64,000 nucleotides of DNA from JALSNL01 sp036479585 (GCA_965224785.1 OZ245062.1:2356001-2420000), one strand, 5' to 3'. Positions 46,083-54,936 are shown, counted from the stretch's first letter. Program-made: numbers and translations. Notes: a model not told the origin generated them from the sequence alone.

Positions 46083-47411
46083 TTACTTAATTATGAAAGA
46101 TTTTGTTTTGATATATTTATCTACATCTTGAAGTGCAGTATTTACATCAACCTCACCTTTGATAGCTTTATTTGCGTGGTACGAAAGTATATCAGAAATT
46201 CTTGTATAATCTTTTAAGAAAGGACGATGTACACCATTGTTTAATAATTTGCTATAATATGCTAAGTCATTATGCTTTTCCAAAAAAGATTTGTTAACAT
46301 AGAGCGATTTAAGAATGGGTAAGTATCCGCCAACTTCATACATTGTTTTTTGCGATTCCTCTCTTAGTAAATACTTAATAAATTCTAAAGCTTCTTTTTT
46401 ATGATTGCTAAACTTAGATATCATTAAGTTCCACCCTCCGTAAACTGAGGTTGGTTTAGAACCTTTAATATGTGGAAGCGGTGCTTTTTTTATAGTTCCT
46501 TTAAAGTTAAACTTTGTAATAACATCCTTTTTATATCTTTCGTAACCAGGCCATCCTCTTAAAAACACGGCATCTTTTTTTATAAAATACTCCCAAGATG
46601 AATTACCCTTAAATTTTGTAACTTGTTGCGGAGTTAGTTCATATTTATGTACTAAATCAACAAGCAACTGTAATGCCTTTTCCGCTTCCGGACTTTTATA
46701 ATTTATTTCAGAAGTAAAAAAATTTGGATTATCATTAACAATTAATTCTGTTAAACTACAAATAAGCCCCTCATAACTTTCTGCAGGATAAATATAAAAA
46801 GGATGTCCTAGCTTACTTATTTTTTCTCCAAGTTTAATAAACCTTTCCCAAGTTATTGAATTTTGAAGCTCCTTTTCAATTTCAATATAGTTCGGTAGTT
46901 TTTTTAGAACATCTTGTCTATAAAACATTAAACCAATATCAATGTAATGTGGTATGGCAACTAAAGAGTCTTTGAAGTAACACGACTCTAGAGAATATTC
47001 CAATAAACGTTTTTCAATATTATTTAGATCTAACTGATTAATTGAACTACTCCATTTTGCAAATCGAGCTGCCCAAATTAGATCAACAGCAAAGATATCA
47101 ATTTTATCACTTTTACTTCTTAGAGATCTTGCCAATAATTCTTTACGTTCGTTTGTACTGAATTTGGAAAAAGGTAAATCAATTGTTTCAACTTTAATTC
47201 TCCCTTTGTATTCTTCATTAAACTTGTATATTAATATTTTGTGGGCATCGGAAAGATTATCAGCATAAGTAATAACAACTTCTTTATTAACGGCGGGCTT
47301 GATAAAAAATTGGGGTAAAATAATTAACCAGAAAAATAATATTAGAAATAAAACTAGTAAAAGTTGTCTTATATAATAATTTTGTAAATATTTTTTTATT
47401 ATATCTATCAT
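46083..47411 (-). CDS. Membrane-anchored extracellular solute-binding protein (SBP_bac family)
   Basis: 442 residues from the ATG at 47411; AAGGA is directly adjacent, and a TTG 15 bp upstream is the alternative start, so the start is uncertain. An N-terminal hydrophobic segment (about 12-33) follows Lys residues and lacks a lipobox or clear cleavage site, suggesting an uncleaved anchor. The rest is a family 1-type sugar-binding fold: VITYADNLSDAHKILIYKFNEEYKG, DIFAVDLIWAARFAKW, IPHYIDIGLMFYRQDVLKK, YGGWNLMISKFSNHKKEALEFIKYLL. No ABC permease or ATPase is next to it; the next genes are the kinase and response regulator. I infer that it is a sensor subunit that presents a bound sugar to the kinase. 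Confidence 0.86.
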   Translation of the reverse strand: MIDIIKKYLQNYYIRQLLLVLFLILFFWLIILPQFFIKPAVNKEVVITYADNLSDAHKILIYKFNEEYKGRIKVETIDLPFSKFSTNERKELLARSLRSKSDKIDIFAVDLIWAARFAKWSSSINQLDLNNIEKRLLEYSLESCYFKDSLVAIPHYIDIGLMFYRQDVLKKLPNYIEIEKELQNSITWERFIKLGEKISKLGHPFYIYPAESYEGLICSLTELIVNDNPNFFTSEINYKSPEAEKALQLLVDLVHKYELTPQQVTKFKGNSSWEYFIKKDAVFLRGWPGYERYKKDVITKFNFKGTIKKAPLPHIKGSKPTSVYGGWNLMISKFSNHKKEALEFIKYLLREESQKTMYEVGGYLPILKSLYVNKSFLEKHNDLAYYSKLLNNGVHRPFLKDYTRISDILSYHANKAIKGEVDVNTALQDVDKYIKTKSFIIK

Positions 47412-47487
47412 TCCTTTTTCATACAATAATTAGAAAATTAAAGATAACAAATTTCTTAAGTTTTATTTTTTCAATCAACTTACTATA

Positions 47488-47657
47488 TATATACTAAACG
47501 CAAAGTGGTTTTCGGGTTTTAGTAAATGTCATTTCGAAATGAACGTTTTTTGTGATTGAGAAATCTCATAACTTAATAGCGTTTGAGATCTCTCCACAAA
47601 AAGCGTGTTCGAGATGACAACTTTAGAATCCGAAAACCAAATCAGTTTTAGTATATA
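47488..47657. repeat. MITE-like element with about 50-bp inverted arms
   Basis: The 325-bp gap between the GH144-like gene and the solute-binding protein gene holds this 170-bp element. Matching arm blocks are TATATACTAAA (47488-47498) with TTTAGTATATA (47647-47657), TGGTTTTCGG (47506-47515) with CCGAAAACCA (47630-47639), and TGTCATTTCGA (47527-47537) with TCGAGATGACA (47609-47619). The middle has a further pairing around GAGAAATCTC and GAGATCTCT. No protein is encoded. The inner TGTCAT...ATGACA ends match the repeat at 16013-16112, so the elements may be related. Confidence 0.75.
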
Positions 47658-47751
47658 CACTTTTATTATTATCATTGTACTATTTGTATTAGGTAAAAAA
47701 AGACAAAGAAGCATAAGCATTATTGTTTTTATAGATTTTACGAACCAGAGT

Positions 47752-50163
47752 TTATTTTAATAAAATCATCTTTTTTATACTTTGGTAATTTCCAATCTGT
47801 AATTGGTAATAGTAGATTCCGTTTGTAAATGAAGAAGCGTCAAATTCAATTTGATAACTACCTGGTTCTTGATTTTCGTTTACCAATATTTTTACTTTTC
47901 TACCAAGCACATCGTAAACATTTATTTTTATATAAGAAGTATACTTTTCTTCTACATTTGGGATGGAGTATTTTATTATGGTTGTTGGGTTAAACGGATT
48001 AGGATAATTTTGTTCAAGCTTAAATTTATTTTTTACTTTTTTTTTTGAATGAACAGAAACAACATCTTCAGTAAATCCTATTGAATCCAACATAGGTTGA
48101 ATTTCAGGATTTTGCATAAATAAATTCCACAGTAAACCTGAACGATAATTTTCAATCATTATAATTATTGGTCCTTGATCAATAGCAAGATAACTTTTAG
48201 CAAACCAATTCTGACTTGGATTAAAAGCATCTTTAAATCCATAAATTCCCCAAAGTTTATCTCCAAATTTTCTATAAAAATTTTTAAATGCTGCCATCGA
48301 TTCAATTGGCGTATATGGGAAAGACGAAAGTGCAGCCGTTGGTGTAATTGTTCCGTTATCATTGTTCGGCTCATGTGCCGAGTAACCCCAAGGATTATCG
48401 CTTGCAGTTAATCCCCAAGTATTTTCATTGTAACCTGTAAATTCTTTTGGATTGTTAATACAATATGCTCTGTTGATTAATGTATGATTTTTATTGTTTT
48501 CAAAATAGTTTGTGTATTTATCTTTTTTATCTTGCGGATCAAAACCTAAGAAAGAATAATGTGCAAAAAATAAAGGACCACCATAATCCCAACCAACTTC
48601 TAATGGATAACCATAAAAAGTTTTTCCATTTAAATAATTCGGATTGCTTGCCCAACCATCGTGGTATAACCTTGCTGGTATTGAGTGAGTGGGAGATGCA
48701 ATTGCCAAAAGATAAGTTATCATAACTTCATTTGGGCCTTGCAAACGGAAATTCATTTGCCACCCATAGTTGGGAGACCAATGCCAATAAAGGTAATTAC
48801 TATTTGATGTTCTTCTGTACCAATCCCATTCAACATTTTCCCAAATAGTTGTAATCATTGAACGAACCGAATCTTCAATACTGTTAGAGTTTGTAAAATA
48901 TTCTCGTGCTGTTAACAGACCTTGAATAAGAAAAGCGGTTTCAACCAAATCTCCACCATCATCAAATTCACTAAAGGGAATAACTTTTCCAGTTTCTCCG
49001 TTTAGCCAATGAGGGAAAGCTCCGTGGAATTTTTCAGAAGTGTTTAACAAAAATTCGGCTATCTTTTTTATTCTTATTGTTCCTTCTTCCCGACTTATAA
49101 AACCATTTTCAATTCCAACAATAATTGCCATTACACCAAAACCAGTTCCTCCAATTGTGCAAATATTTTCAGAGCCAAACCGTTCGCGTATTAAGCCTGA
49201 TACTGGATGTGCGTGATCCCAAAAATATCTAAACGTATATTTTTGTAACATGTTTAATAATTCTTCATCACTCATTATAATAGTAGATGCAGTTACTTCG
49301 ATGGTTAGTTCAGATTCATTTAAATCTTTATCGATTGCAGAAATTTTATACGAAGCTGTAATATTATTTTTTCCAATAAAATCTATAAAATAGTTTTCAT
49401 TCGGTTTTGCCAAGCTGATTAGTTTATATTCCGTTTCATCTTTTTTATAAATTTTATATCCATCAATATCGCCTTCACTATTAGGCAACCACTTTAATTC
49501 TATATGACTATCATATCCAGTTACATTTAGATTTTGAGGAACTGTGGGCTTGGTTGTATCTGATATATCGGAAGCAGATATTATTCTTACTTCGTCGATA
49601 AGCATTGTATGTAGAATACCATCTGCTTTGTTTTGTCCGAAAAATATAGTTTTTATTTTACTTAAATCTGCTGAAGCTGGATTATCTTTAAATATCTGCA
49701 AAGGCACTGAAACCCTTTGCCATTGCTTAGAAATTATATTCTCATAATATTCGGAAAGGTTAAACTTTTCTGTTTTTTGATTACTTAAATCTTCAATATA
49801 AATTTTCGGTAATTGGCTAGGTTGAATAGTTGAATCACTATAAATAAAAATAATTATGGAATCTTTTTGAGTAAAATCATGTCCACTCCATCCTTCTTCG
49901 GCTATAGCAATTTCCCAAATACCGCTGGGTTCAGAATCCCATTGTAATTTCAAACTATTCAATCCGGAATAACTTAAATTACTTTCTACTGGGAATTTAT
50001 TATTATCAGAACCTGACAAACTTAAACTGCTAGGAGAAGTTGCAGATCCCCAACTCGATTCGTAATAGTCACCAGAAGGGCTATCAGAAAAAAAAATATA
50101 ATCTTGCGGAAAAACTATTTGGGTTAAAAGTAAAAATAACAAATTGAAGAATACAGTTTTCAT
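47752..50163 (-). CDS. GH144/glucoamylase-like glycosidase with T9SS tag
   Basis: 803 residues, signal peptide 1-19 (IVFPQ). N-terminal beta-sandwich binding domain (25-195), Fn3 domain (200-290) and a C-terminal (alpha/alpha)6 catalytic domain (about 300-700) of the Pfam glycoamylase type used by GH144 endo-beta-1,2-glucanases. Landmarks are TFRYFWDHAHPVSGLIRER, GGTGFGVMAIIVG, HGAFPHWLNGETG, LQGPNEVMITYLLA, LEVGWDYGGPLFFAHYSFLG and YRSGLLWNLFMQNPEIQ. T9SS tag with NYPNPFNPTTIIKYS. It probably cuts internal beta-1,2-glucan bonds; other specificities within this fold cannot be excluded. It is the gene upstream of the sensory operon. Confidence 0.85.
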   Translation of the reverse strand: MKTVFFNLLFLLLTQIVFPQDYIFFSDSPSGDYYESSWGSATSPSSLSLSGSDNNKFPVESNLSYSGLNSLKLQWDSEPSGIWEIAIAEEGWSGHDFTQKDSIIIFIYSDSTIQPSQLPKIYIEDLSNQKTEKFNLSEYYENIISKQWQRVSVPLQIFKDNPASADLSKIKTIFFGQNKADGILHTMLIDEVRIISASDISDTTKPTVPQNLNVTGYDSHIELKWLPNSEGDIDGYKIYKKDETEYKLISLAKPNENYFIDFIGKNNITASYKISAIDKDLNESELTIEVTASTIIMSDEELLNMLQKYTFRYFWDHAHPVSGLIRERFGSENICTIGGTGFGVMAIIVGIENGFISREEGTIRIKKIAEFLLNTSEKFHGAFPHWLNGETGKVIPFSEFDDGGDLVETAFLIQGLLTAREYFTNSNSIEDSVRSMITTIWENVEWDWYRRTSNSNYLYWHWSPNYGWQMNFRLQGPNEVMITYLLAIASPTHSIPARLYHDGWASNPNYLNGKTFYGYPLEVGWDYGGPLFFAHYSFLGFDPQDKKDKYTNYFENNKNHTLINRAYCINNPKEFTGYNENTWGLTASDNPWGYSAHEPNNDNGTITPTAALSSFPYTPIESMAAFKNFYRKFGDKLWGIYGFKDAFNPSQNWFAKSYLAIDQGPIIIMIENYRSGLLWNLFMQNPEIQPMLDSIGFTEDVVSVHSKKKVKNKFKLEQNYPNPFNPTTIIKYSIPNVEEKYTSYIKINVYDVLGRKVKILVNENQEPGSYQIEFDASSFTNGIYYYQLQIGNYQSIKKMILLK

Positions 50164-50576
50164 TATTGCCTAAAACTAAATGGATATTTAACGTAATGTA
50201 ACCTCAAAAGATTAATTGATTTATTACCTCAACAAATACTTTAGTTGTTTGTTACTAATGTAAATAATTAGTTACGTATTTAGCAAGTTTTATTATTTAA
50301 GAAACTTCGACTCCCCTCCAAAATACTGGCGGGCAAACTGCTCAGTATGACATAAGTTAAGCTAGTTAATAATTGCAAAAAGTTTCATCATACTTTTTTA
50401 CAATTAGTATGAACTACTCTTAATGATTGTAATAACTTGAAAAAGAATTTGTAGAAAGAAAATAGAAACAATGTAAATGTTGCAAGAAAAGAATTAGACG
50501 AAATTGATTTAGAAGCATTTTAAAAAGAAGGTTTTCAAAGTGTGTTATAGTTAAGTTTAGCAACCCTTTACTTTTA
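50164..50576. other. Intergenic region upstream of GH144-like gene
   Basis: About 410 bp without a gene. It should contain the GH144-like promoter and holds the REP-like repeat at 50304-50353. An imperfect symmetric ACTAAT...ATTAGT motif lies near 50255-50273. On the plus strand around 50470-50521 there is a short open stretch ending in a stop, too short and isolated to call a gene. Confidence 0.5.
50304..50353. repeat. REP-like repeat, diverged copy
   Basis: On the minus strand this reads ATGTCATACTGAGCAGTTTG, then GCCCGCCAG, and ends GGGGAGTCGAAGT. The TGTCATACTGAGC start and GAGTCGAAG end are the kind of dispersed repeat common in this phylum. It shares only the TGTCAT end with the other repeats in the window, and it is GC-richer than its surroundings. 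Confidence 0.55.
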
Positions 50577-50617
50577 AAACAAAAAAGCCTTCAAAAGTTG
50601 TTAACTTTAAAGGCTTT
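50577..50617 (-). terminator. Rho-independent terminator of tRNA-Val
   Basis: On the minus strand AAAGCCTT and AAAGTT pair with AACTTT and AAGGCTTT around a short loop, followed by a T-run. It begins five nt after the tRNA 3' end. Confidence 0.9.
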
Positions 50618-50621
50618 CTTT

Positions 50622-50699
50622 TGGTGGGAGCTATAGGATTCGAACCTATGACCCCCTGCTTGTAAGGCAGGTGCTCTGAACCAACTGAGCTAAGCTCCC
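50622..50699 (-). tRNA. tRNA-Val, anticodon TAC
   Basis: On the minus strand the 78-nt sequence starts GGGAGCTTAGCTCAG, has the anticodon stem-loop CCTGC-CTTACAA-GCAGG with anticodon TAC, the T-arm GTTCGAATCC and a 7-bp acceptor stem closing with AGCTCCC and an encoded ACCA end. Valine codons GTA/GTG/GTT are read. Secondary structure is intact. Confidence 0.97.
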
Positions 50700-50726
50700 A
50701 GTACTAAACTTCAAATTTTTGAAGAT

Positions 50727-50757
50727 TAAACTTACTTGAATTTTTAAATTGATGCAA
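50727..50757 (-). promoter_or_regulatory. Bacteroidota-type promoter of tRNA-Val
   Basis: TAAGTTTA on the minus strand (50727-50734) matches the -7 consensus TAnnTTTG in seven of eight positions, with a TTG (50755-50757) 20 nt upstream as the -33 element. The predicted start lies about 20 nt before the tRNA 5' end. Prediction only. Confidence 0.45.
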
Positions 50758-50811
50758 GACTTTTATTAAGTTTTTACGTCTAATTATTTCAGTTTTTGAC
50801 AGGCTAAAATA

Positions 50812-51180
50812 TCATTTAATCTTAAAGAAAAAATCATAAAGTTCCATCACATCATTCTTAAACTTTTTTGCATCAACACAAACTCCATCAACATTTAATT
50901 GGCATCCCTCTTCAACCGGACTAACAACAAAGTGTTTTGACCCTGATAAAATCTCTCCACACATTTTTAGATTCTCATCTTGGTTAAGTCGCTTTACAAA
51001 TCTTTTTACAGCAGTTGAAGATTTAACCGGAGATTTTTTAATCCATTCTTTTAAATGGAAAGCAGTAGAAATAAAATTAAACATATAGTCGCCATCCATT
51101 GTTTCATCCAACCTTAGCGAATCTCTTTGCAGTTTTTCAAATATGTTGCGTGGTGTTTGGAAATTATATGTGTGTACCAT
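50812..51180 (-). CDS. Small protein of unknown function
   Basis: 122 residues, no signal peptide or membrane segment, so cytosolic. I do not recognise a family. It is mixed alpha/beta with a basic middle part (HLKEWIKKSPVKSSTAVKRFVKRLNQDENLK) and a C-terminal half rich in acidic and aromatic residues (DVMELYDFFFKIK). The ATG is preceded by AGAGAGGAAAGT, a fair ribosome site. It stands alone between the tRNA promoter and the oppositely transcribed M50B-like gene. Reading-frame length and a good ribosome site support it being real. Confidence 0.65.
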   Translation of the reverse strand: MVHTYNFQTPRNIFEKLQRDSLRLDETMDGDYMFNFISTAFHLKEWIKKSPVKSSTAVKRFVKRLNQDENLKMCGEILSGSKHFVVSPVEEGCQLNVDGVCVDAKKFKNDVMELYDFFFKIK

Positions 51181-51322
51181 ACTTTCCTCTCTTTTTATTT
51201 GATTTGATTTTTGTGGTATTGAAACTTACCTAAAAATATATAAACCTAAAAGATAAATTTTAATCACACTTTTTCTAAATATTTTGTCGCACTTACTAAT
51301 TGAATCTTAGTTATTTTTAATA

Positions 51323-52003
51323 ATGAAATCCACTTTATCAAATAATCCACATTCAGAAACTTATATAATATTATTTTTTTCGGTTATAAGTATTCTTCTA
51401 TGGAATAGCTATTTGATATATCCCATCAAAATATTTGTAATATTTTTACATGAGATAAGTCATTCCATAGTTACTATAATTACTGGAGGAAGTGTAACTG
51501 AAATTTTTATTTCATTTGATCTTGGTGGCTCAACATTAACTTCTGGAGGTAATAAACTATTAATTGCATCAGCAGGATATTTAGGAAGTTTATTTTTTGG
51601 AGCAATTTTATTTATTGCAGCGTACAATAAAAAAAGGACAAAACTTATTTGTTCTATTATTTCAATATTAGTTTTACTGCATACTATTGGCTATATACAA
51701 CAAGGGAAACAAATAGTTTTAGGTCTGCTAATATCTTCTTTTCTGTTTTTTACACCAAGATTTTTAACTGGTGTTTTATTATCCTATCTTCTAAAGTTCA
51801 TTGGTTTTGCTAGTAGTCTTTATGTTTTATCTGATATTGTGGAAGACTTATTTACAACTTCTCTTAGAGAAACAGACGCACAAGCAATTGAATTTATAAC
51901 TGGTGTACCATCCCTGGTTATTGCTTTTTTATGGTTTATTATTTCTATTTTAACTATTTACTTTTTAATTAGATACAGCTTTAGAAAGGGAATAACTACT
52001 TAG
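51323..52003 (+). CDS. M50B-like membrane metalloprotease
   Basis: 226 residues and the only plus-strand gene. About six hydrophobic segments. The zinc motif H43-E44-I-S-H47 sits at the end of the first or second membrane helix (IFVIFLHEISHSIVTIITGG), the pattern of peptidase M50B-like proteins (Peptidase_M50B), related to site-2 proteases and sporulation factor SpoIVFB but shorter. The substrate is unknown. It converges on the MFS transporter gene, and the two coding regions overlap by 8 bp at their stops. Confidence 0.82.
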   Translation: MKSTLSNNPHSETYIILFFSVISILLWNSYLIYPIKIFVIFLHEISHSIVTIITGGSVTEIFISFDLGGSTLTSGGNKLLIASAGYLGSLFFGAILFIAAYNKKRTKLICSIISILVLLHTIGYIQQGKQIVLGLLISSFLFFTPRFLTGVLLSYLLKFIGFASSLYVLSDIVEDLFTTSLRETDAQAIEFITGVPSLVIAFLWFIISILTIYFLIRYSFRKGITT

Positions 52004-53321
52004 TTACAAATTCTTTTTCATGCCCATCATCAACAAATTTTAGAATAAACAAACCTATGATGAAAAATATTCCTATTGATAAAATTGCAAATCTTTGGTT
52101 GCCAGTTAAGTAGCTAACAAATCCAAAAACTAAGGGACCAACTACTGCGGAGCTTTTTCCAAAGAGTGAATAGAAGCCAAAAAACTCAGTCTTTTTTTCT
52201 TCTGGAGTAAGCTTTGTCATTAAACTTCTACTTGTTGATTGTGTTGCTCCCATTACACTTCCGGCAATTAGCCCAACAAAGTAAAAACTATTACGCATAA
52301 GTTCTCCCGCTTCCAACGATGTAATCTCAACTAAATATTTTATTAGAAATGTATTTTCATCGCTTGAGAAGTACGCTATAAGAATTGTAAATATCCAAAT
52401 AAATAAGGTTATAGTAATTGATTTTTTCTGACCAATTGAATCGGATATTACGCCAAAAAGAATAGAGCCAAATATTGCAGTAGTTTGAACTATTAGAAAA
52501 AATATAATTAGTTCTTCCATTGAAAAATTTAATGTTGTAGAAGCATAGTTTCCTGAAAAAAAGATAACAGTATTTACTCCTTCTATATAAAAGAAAAAAG
52601 CTAATAAATAAATAGAAAGATTTTTATACTTTTTTAAGTTTTTAAAGGTAGAGAAAACTCTTTTTAGACCAATAGTCATATAGGGAACAGTGCGTTCAAC
52701 ATTTTTCTTTGAGTCTTTCAAAAAGATAAATAATGGAATAGCGAAAATGAAAAAGAACAACGCTGCTAGCGGAAATGTTTCTTGAATTAAGTTTTCTTTA
52801 ATTAACGGAAGTGAAATTGCAAGAACAATCAATGAGCCAAGATAGCCCATAGCAAAACCATAACCACTAACCCTACCGTAATTTTTCTCTGAAGTAAGTT
52901 CCGGCAAAAACGAATCATAAAAAACTAAACCAGCTTCAAAACCAATGTTGGCAATTATGAAGAGAATTAGTGCTAAGTAGATATCTCCGGTAGAAGTAAA
53001 ATATAATAAGGCTGTTGGAATTACACAGAGTAAAGTGAAGAATAACAAAAATCTTTTTTTACCAGTTGAGTAATCTGAAATTGCCCCAAGTATTGGGGAA
53101 AAAAATCCAGTAATTATCATGGAGATACTAATACCAAAACTCCAATAAAGATCACCAATTGGCTTACCTTCTGCAATAACATTTTTAAAGTAAACAGCAA
53201 AAATAAAAGTTACAACTATAATTGAAAAAGATGTGTTTGCAAAATCGAAAAGAGACCAAACAAATATTTTGAATTTGTTGTCAGTCTTATTCTGCAGATT
53301 TTTTTCGGAGGGTGTTTTCAA
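51996..53321 (-). CDS. MFS transporter, UMF1 family
   Basis: 441 residues with about 12 membrane helices. The opening KIFVWSLFDFANTSFSIIVVTFIFAVYFKN is the UMF1/Atg22-like signature, and loops such as ILGAISDYSTGKKR and GVISDSIGQKKS have the MFS helix 2-3 and 8-9 pattern. The substrate is unknown; vacuolar Atg22 relatives export amino acids. Its ATG lies 35 bp inside the end of nusB, so the two genes overlap and are probably cotranscribed. It also overlaps the convergent M50B-like gene by 8 bp. Confidence 0.88.
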   Translation of the reverse strand: MKTPSEKNLQNKTDNKFKIFVWSLFDFANTSFSIIVVTFIFAVYFKNVIAEGKPIGDLYWSFGISISMIITGFFSPILGAISDYSTGKKRFLLFFTLLCVIPTALLYFTSTGDIYLALILFIIANIGFEAGLVFYDSFLPELTSEKNYGRVSGYGFAMGYLGSLIVLAISLPLIKENLIQETFPLAALFFFIFAIPLFIFLKDSKKNVERTVPYMTIGLKRVFSTFKNLKKYKNLSIYLLAFFFYIEGVNTVIFFSGNYASTTLNFSMEELIIFFLIVQTTAIFGSILFGVISDSIGQKKSITITLFIWIFTILIAYFSSDENTFLIKYLVEITSLEAGELMRNSFYFVGLIAGSVMGATQSTSRSLMTKLTPEEKKTEFFGFYSLFGKSSAVVGPLVFGFVSYLTGNQRFAILSIGIFFIIGLFILKFVDDGHEKEFVTK

Positions 53322-53760
53322 TAAGGCCTCTACCAGTCTTTTTTAATTTTCCACTTTTCTTAAGTTCTATTAAAATCACATCAAGAATTCCATTAACAAA
53401 TCTACCACTTTTGGCAGTACTAAATTCTTTTGCAATTTCAATAATTTCATTTATTGTTACCTTCGGTGGAATATCTTCAGAATATTGCATTTCTCCAATT
53501 CCAATTTGCAATAATAGTCTATCAACTACAGCAATTCTATCAACTTCCCAATTTACCAAATGGTCTTCAATAACTTTGTTTATTTCTTTTCTATTAGCAA
53601 CAATATAATTAACTATTCCATTGCAAAATTCCAATTCATCTTTGTTCGAAATTTTCTCTAATTGATTTTCAACAATTTCAGTTAGTCCGCTTCCGTGCAT
53701 TTCATAAGCGTATAAAATTTGTAATATTTTTTCTCGTAATATTCTTCTTCTTGATTTCAT
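53287..53760 (-). CDS. nusB: Transcription antitermination factor NusB
   Basis: 157 residues, all-alpha. RRRILREKILQILYAYE opens the RNA-binding arginine-rich end, and DRIAVVDRLLLQIGIGEMQYSEDIPPKVTINEIIEIAKEFSTAKSGRFVNGILDVI is the conserved NusB C-terminal block. With NusE/S10 it binds boxA in rRNA leaders and prevents premature termination. It is followed by, and overlaps, the UMF1 transporter gene. Confidence 0.96.
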   Translation of the reverse strand: MKSRRRILREKILQILYAYEMHGSGLTEIVENQLEKISNKDELEFCNGIVNYIVANRKEINKVIEDHLVNWEVDRIAVVDRLLLQIGIGEMQYSEDIPPKVTINEIIEIAKEFSTAKSGRFVNGILDVILIELKKSGKLKKTGRGLIENTLRKKSAE

Positions 53761-53795
53761 AATTATTATTTAGATATAGTTTTGTTAAATAAATT

Positions 53796-54812
53796 CTAAG
53801 TCCCAAAGGTCCAAAAAAGTAATAGACCAATACTATCTCTAAAACGATAGTATATAGATTTTTCCCAGTTTAATTTATAGTCCGATGAAATTCCAATTGC
53901 ATTTATATTAAAAAATTTTGCCATTTCCAATATTCGTTTTAAATGAAAATCATCGGAAATTATTATAAATACATTGCTACTATTTTTATTATTCAATTTC
54001 TCTTTTATAAATCTAATTTGTTCATTTGTACTTCTTGTATTTTCTTCAATGAGTATATCCTTCTCATTTACAGAATATTTTTTTAATAAATAATTATATG
54101 CAGCTCTTGCCTCACTAACTTCTCCTGGAGCATTACTACCCGTAAGTTGTATTTTTTTAATTATTCCTTTTGAATACAATTCATTACTTTTTTCAATACG
54201 TCCTGTAAAAATTGGACTAGGTTTATTTCCACTCCAAACTGCAGCTCCAAGTACTATTCCAATATCATTACTATTTTTCAATTTTTGTTTTGTAACTTCT
54301 TCAATACTGTATGTAGATAAAAAGGAAAAGACAACAAATATTCCGATTGTACTTGCTACTAATAGTATTGATGTAAAATACGAAAGTAAAGTTTTCTTAA
54401 AATAAATTAACCAAACTATAAAGATTAGATATAATACTAAAGATTGATTTGCAATCAATAAAATCATTGGAATAATTTTTTTATAAGGATATCCAAATAG
54501 GTATCCTCGTAAATATTTAATACCAATAAAATCTAAACCGAGTACAACTAATAGCAGAAATATGTACAAAAAAGAAATGTATAATAAAGATTTAACTTTT
54601 GATGAATGTATTTGTTTTAATCTTGTTAAAAGAAATAAACAGCCAAATACTAAAATAAAAACAAAGCTTAAATTGAATAAATTTCCAAATTTATTTATGT
54701 CAAATTCTTCAAATGTTAATCCATTATGCGAATACTTTATAAAAAACAACAAAAGTAAATTAAGAAGTGCGATAGCAATTGTAGTAAAAATGTATTTACT
54801 ATTCGTATTCAT
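53796..54812 (-). CDS. YdcF/SanA/ElyC family (DUF218) membrane protein
   Basis: 338 residues. The N-terminal half has about five membrane helices (YIFTTIAIALLNLLLLFFI, LFNLSFVFILVFGCLFLL and others). The C-terminal half is the DUF218 alpha/beta domain: NDIGIVLGAAVWSGNKPSPIFTGRIEKSNELY, KIQLTGSNAPGEVSEARAAYNYLLKKYSV, ENTRSTNEQIRFI and IISDDFHLKRIL. Relatives act in envelope or peptidoglycan precursor metabolism, but the reaction is not established. It is downstream of the tonB pair. Confidence 0.85.
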   Translation of the reverse strand: MNTNSKYIFTTIAIALLNLLLLFFIKYSHNGLTFEEFDINKFGNLFNLSFVFILVFGCLFLLTRLKQIHSSKVKSLLYISFLYIFLLLVVLGLDFIGIKYLRGYLFGYPYKKIIPMILLIANQSLVLYLIFIVWLIYFKKTLLSYFTSILLVASTIGIFVVFSFLSTYSIEEVTKQKLKNSNDIGIVLGAAVWSGNKPSPIFTGRIEKSNELYSKGIIKKIQLTGSNAPGEVSEARAAYNYLLKKYSVNEKDILIEENTRSTNEQIRFIKEKLNNKNSSNVFIIISDDFHLKRILEMAKFFNINAIGISSDYKLNWEKSIYYRFRDSIGLLLFWTFGT

Positions 54813-54908
54813 TAGTTAAACAAAATATTTATGTTAAAAGAACTTTTATGAAAAAACTGAGATGTAAAGATATGAATTTTAATTGAAGTAAACTTACTGT
54901 AAATAAAA

Positions 54909-54929
54909 AAGCGTCTGTTGAAGACGCTT
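54909..54929 (-). terminator. Terminator after tonB paralogue 1
   Basis: On the minus strand AAGCGTCT, a 5-nt loop and AGACGCTT form an 8-bp perfect stem followed by TTTT, seven nt after the tonB stop. Confidence 0.9.
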
Positions 54930-54936
54930 CAATTTT

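Noticed and set aside
47488..47657. Insertion sequence
   Set aside because: No transposase reading frame is present within or beside the element, so I call it MITE-like only.
22103..50300. Sigma-54 promoters in the intergenic regions of the glucan locus
   Set aside because: I looked for GG-N10-GC elements with the expected flanks upstream of the GH30, GH3, SGNH, sensory and GH144-like genes and saw none convincing.
50470..50521. Possible gene remnant on the plus strand (short open stretch ending ELDEIDLEAF)
   Set aside because: Too short, without a ribosome site or recognisable homologue; listed only as part of the intergenic region.
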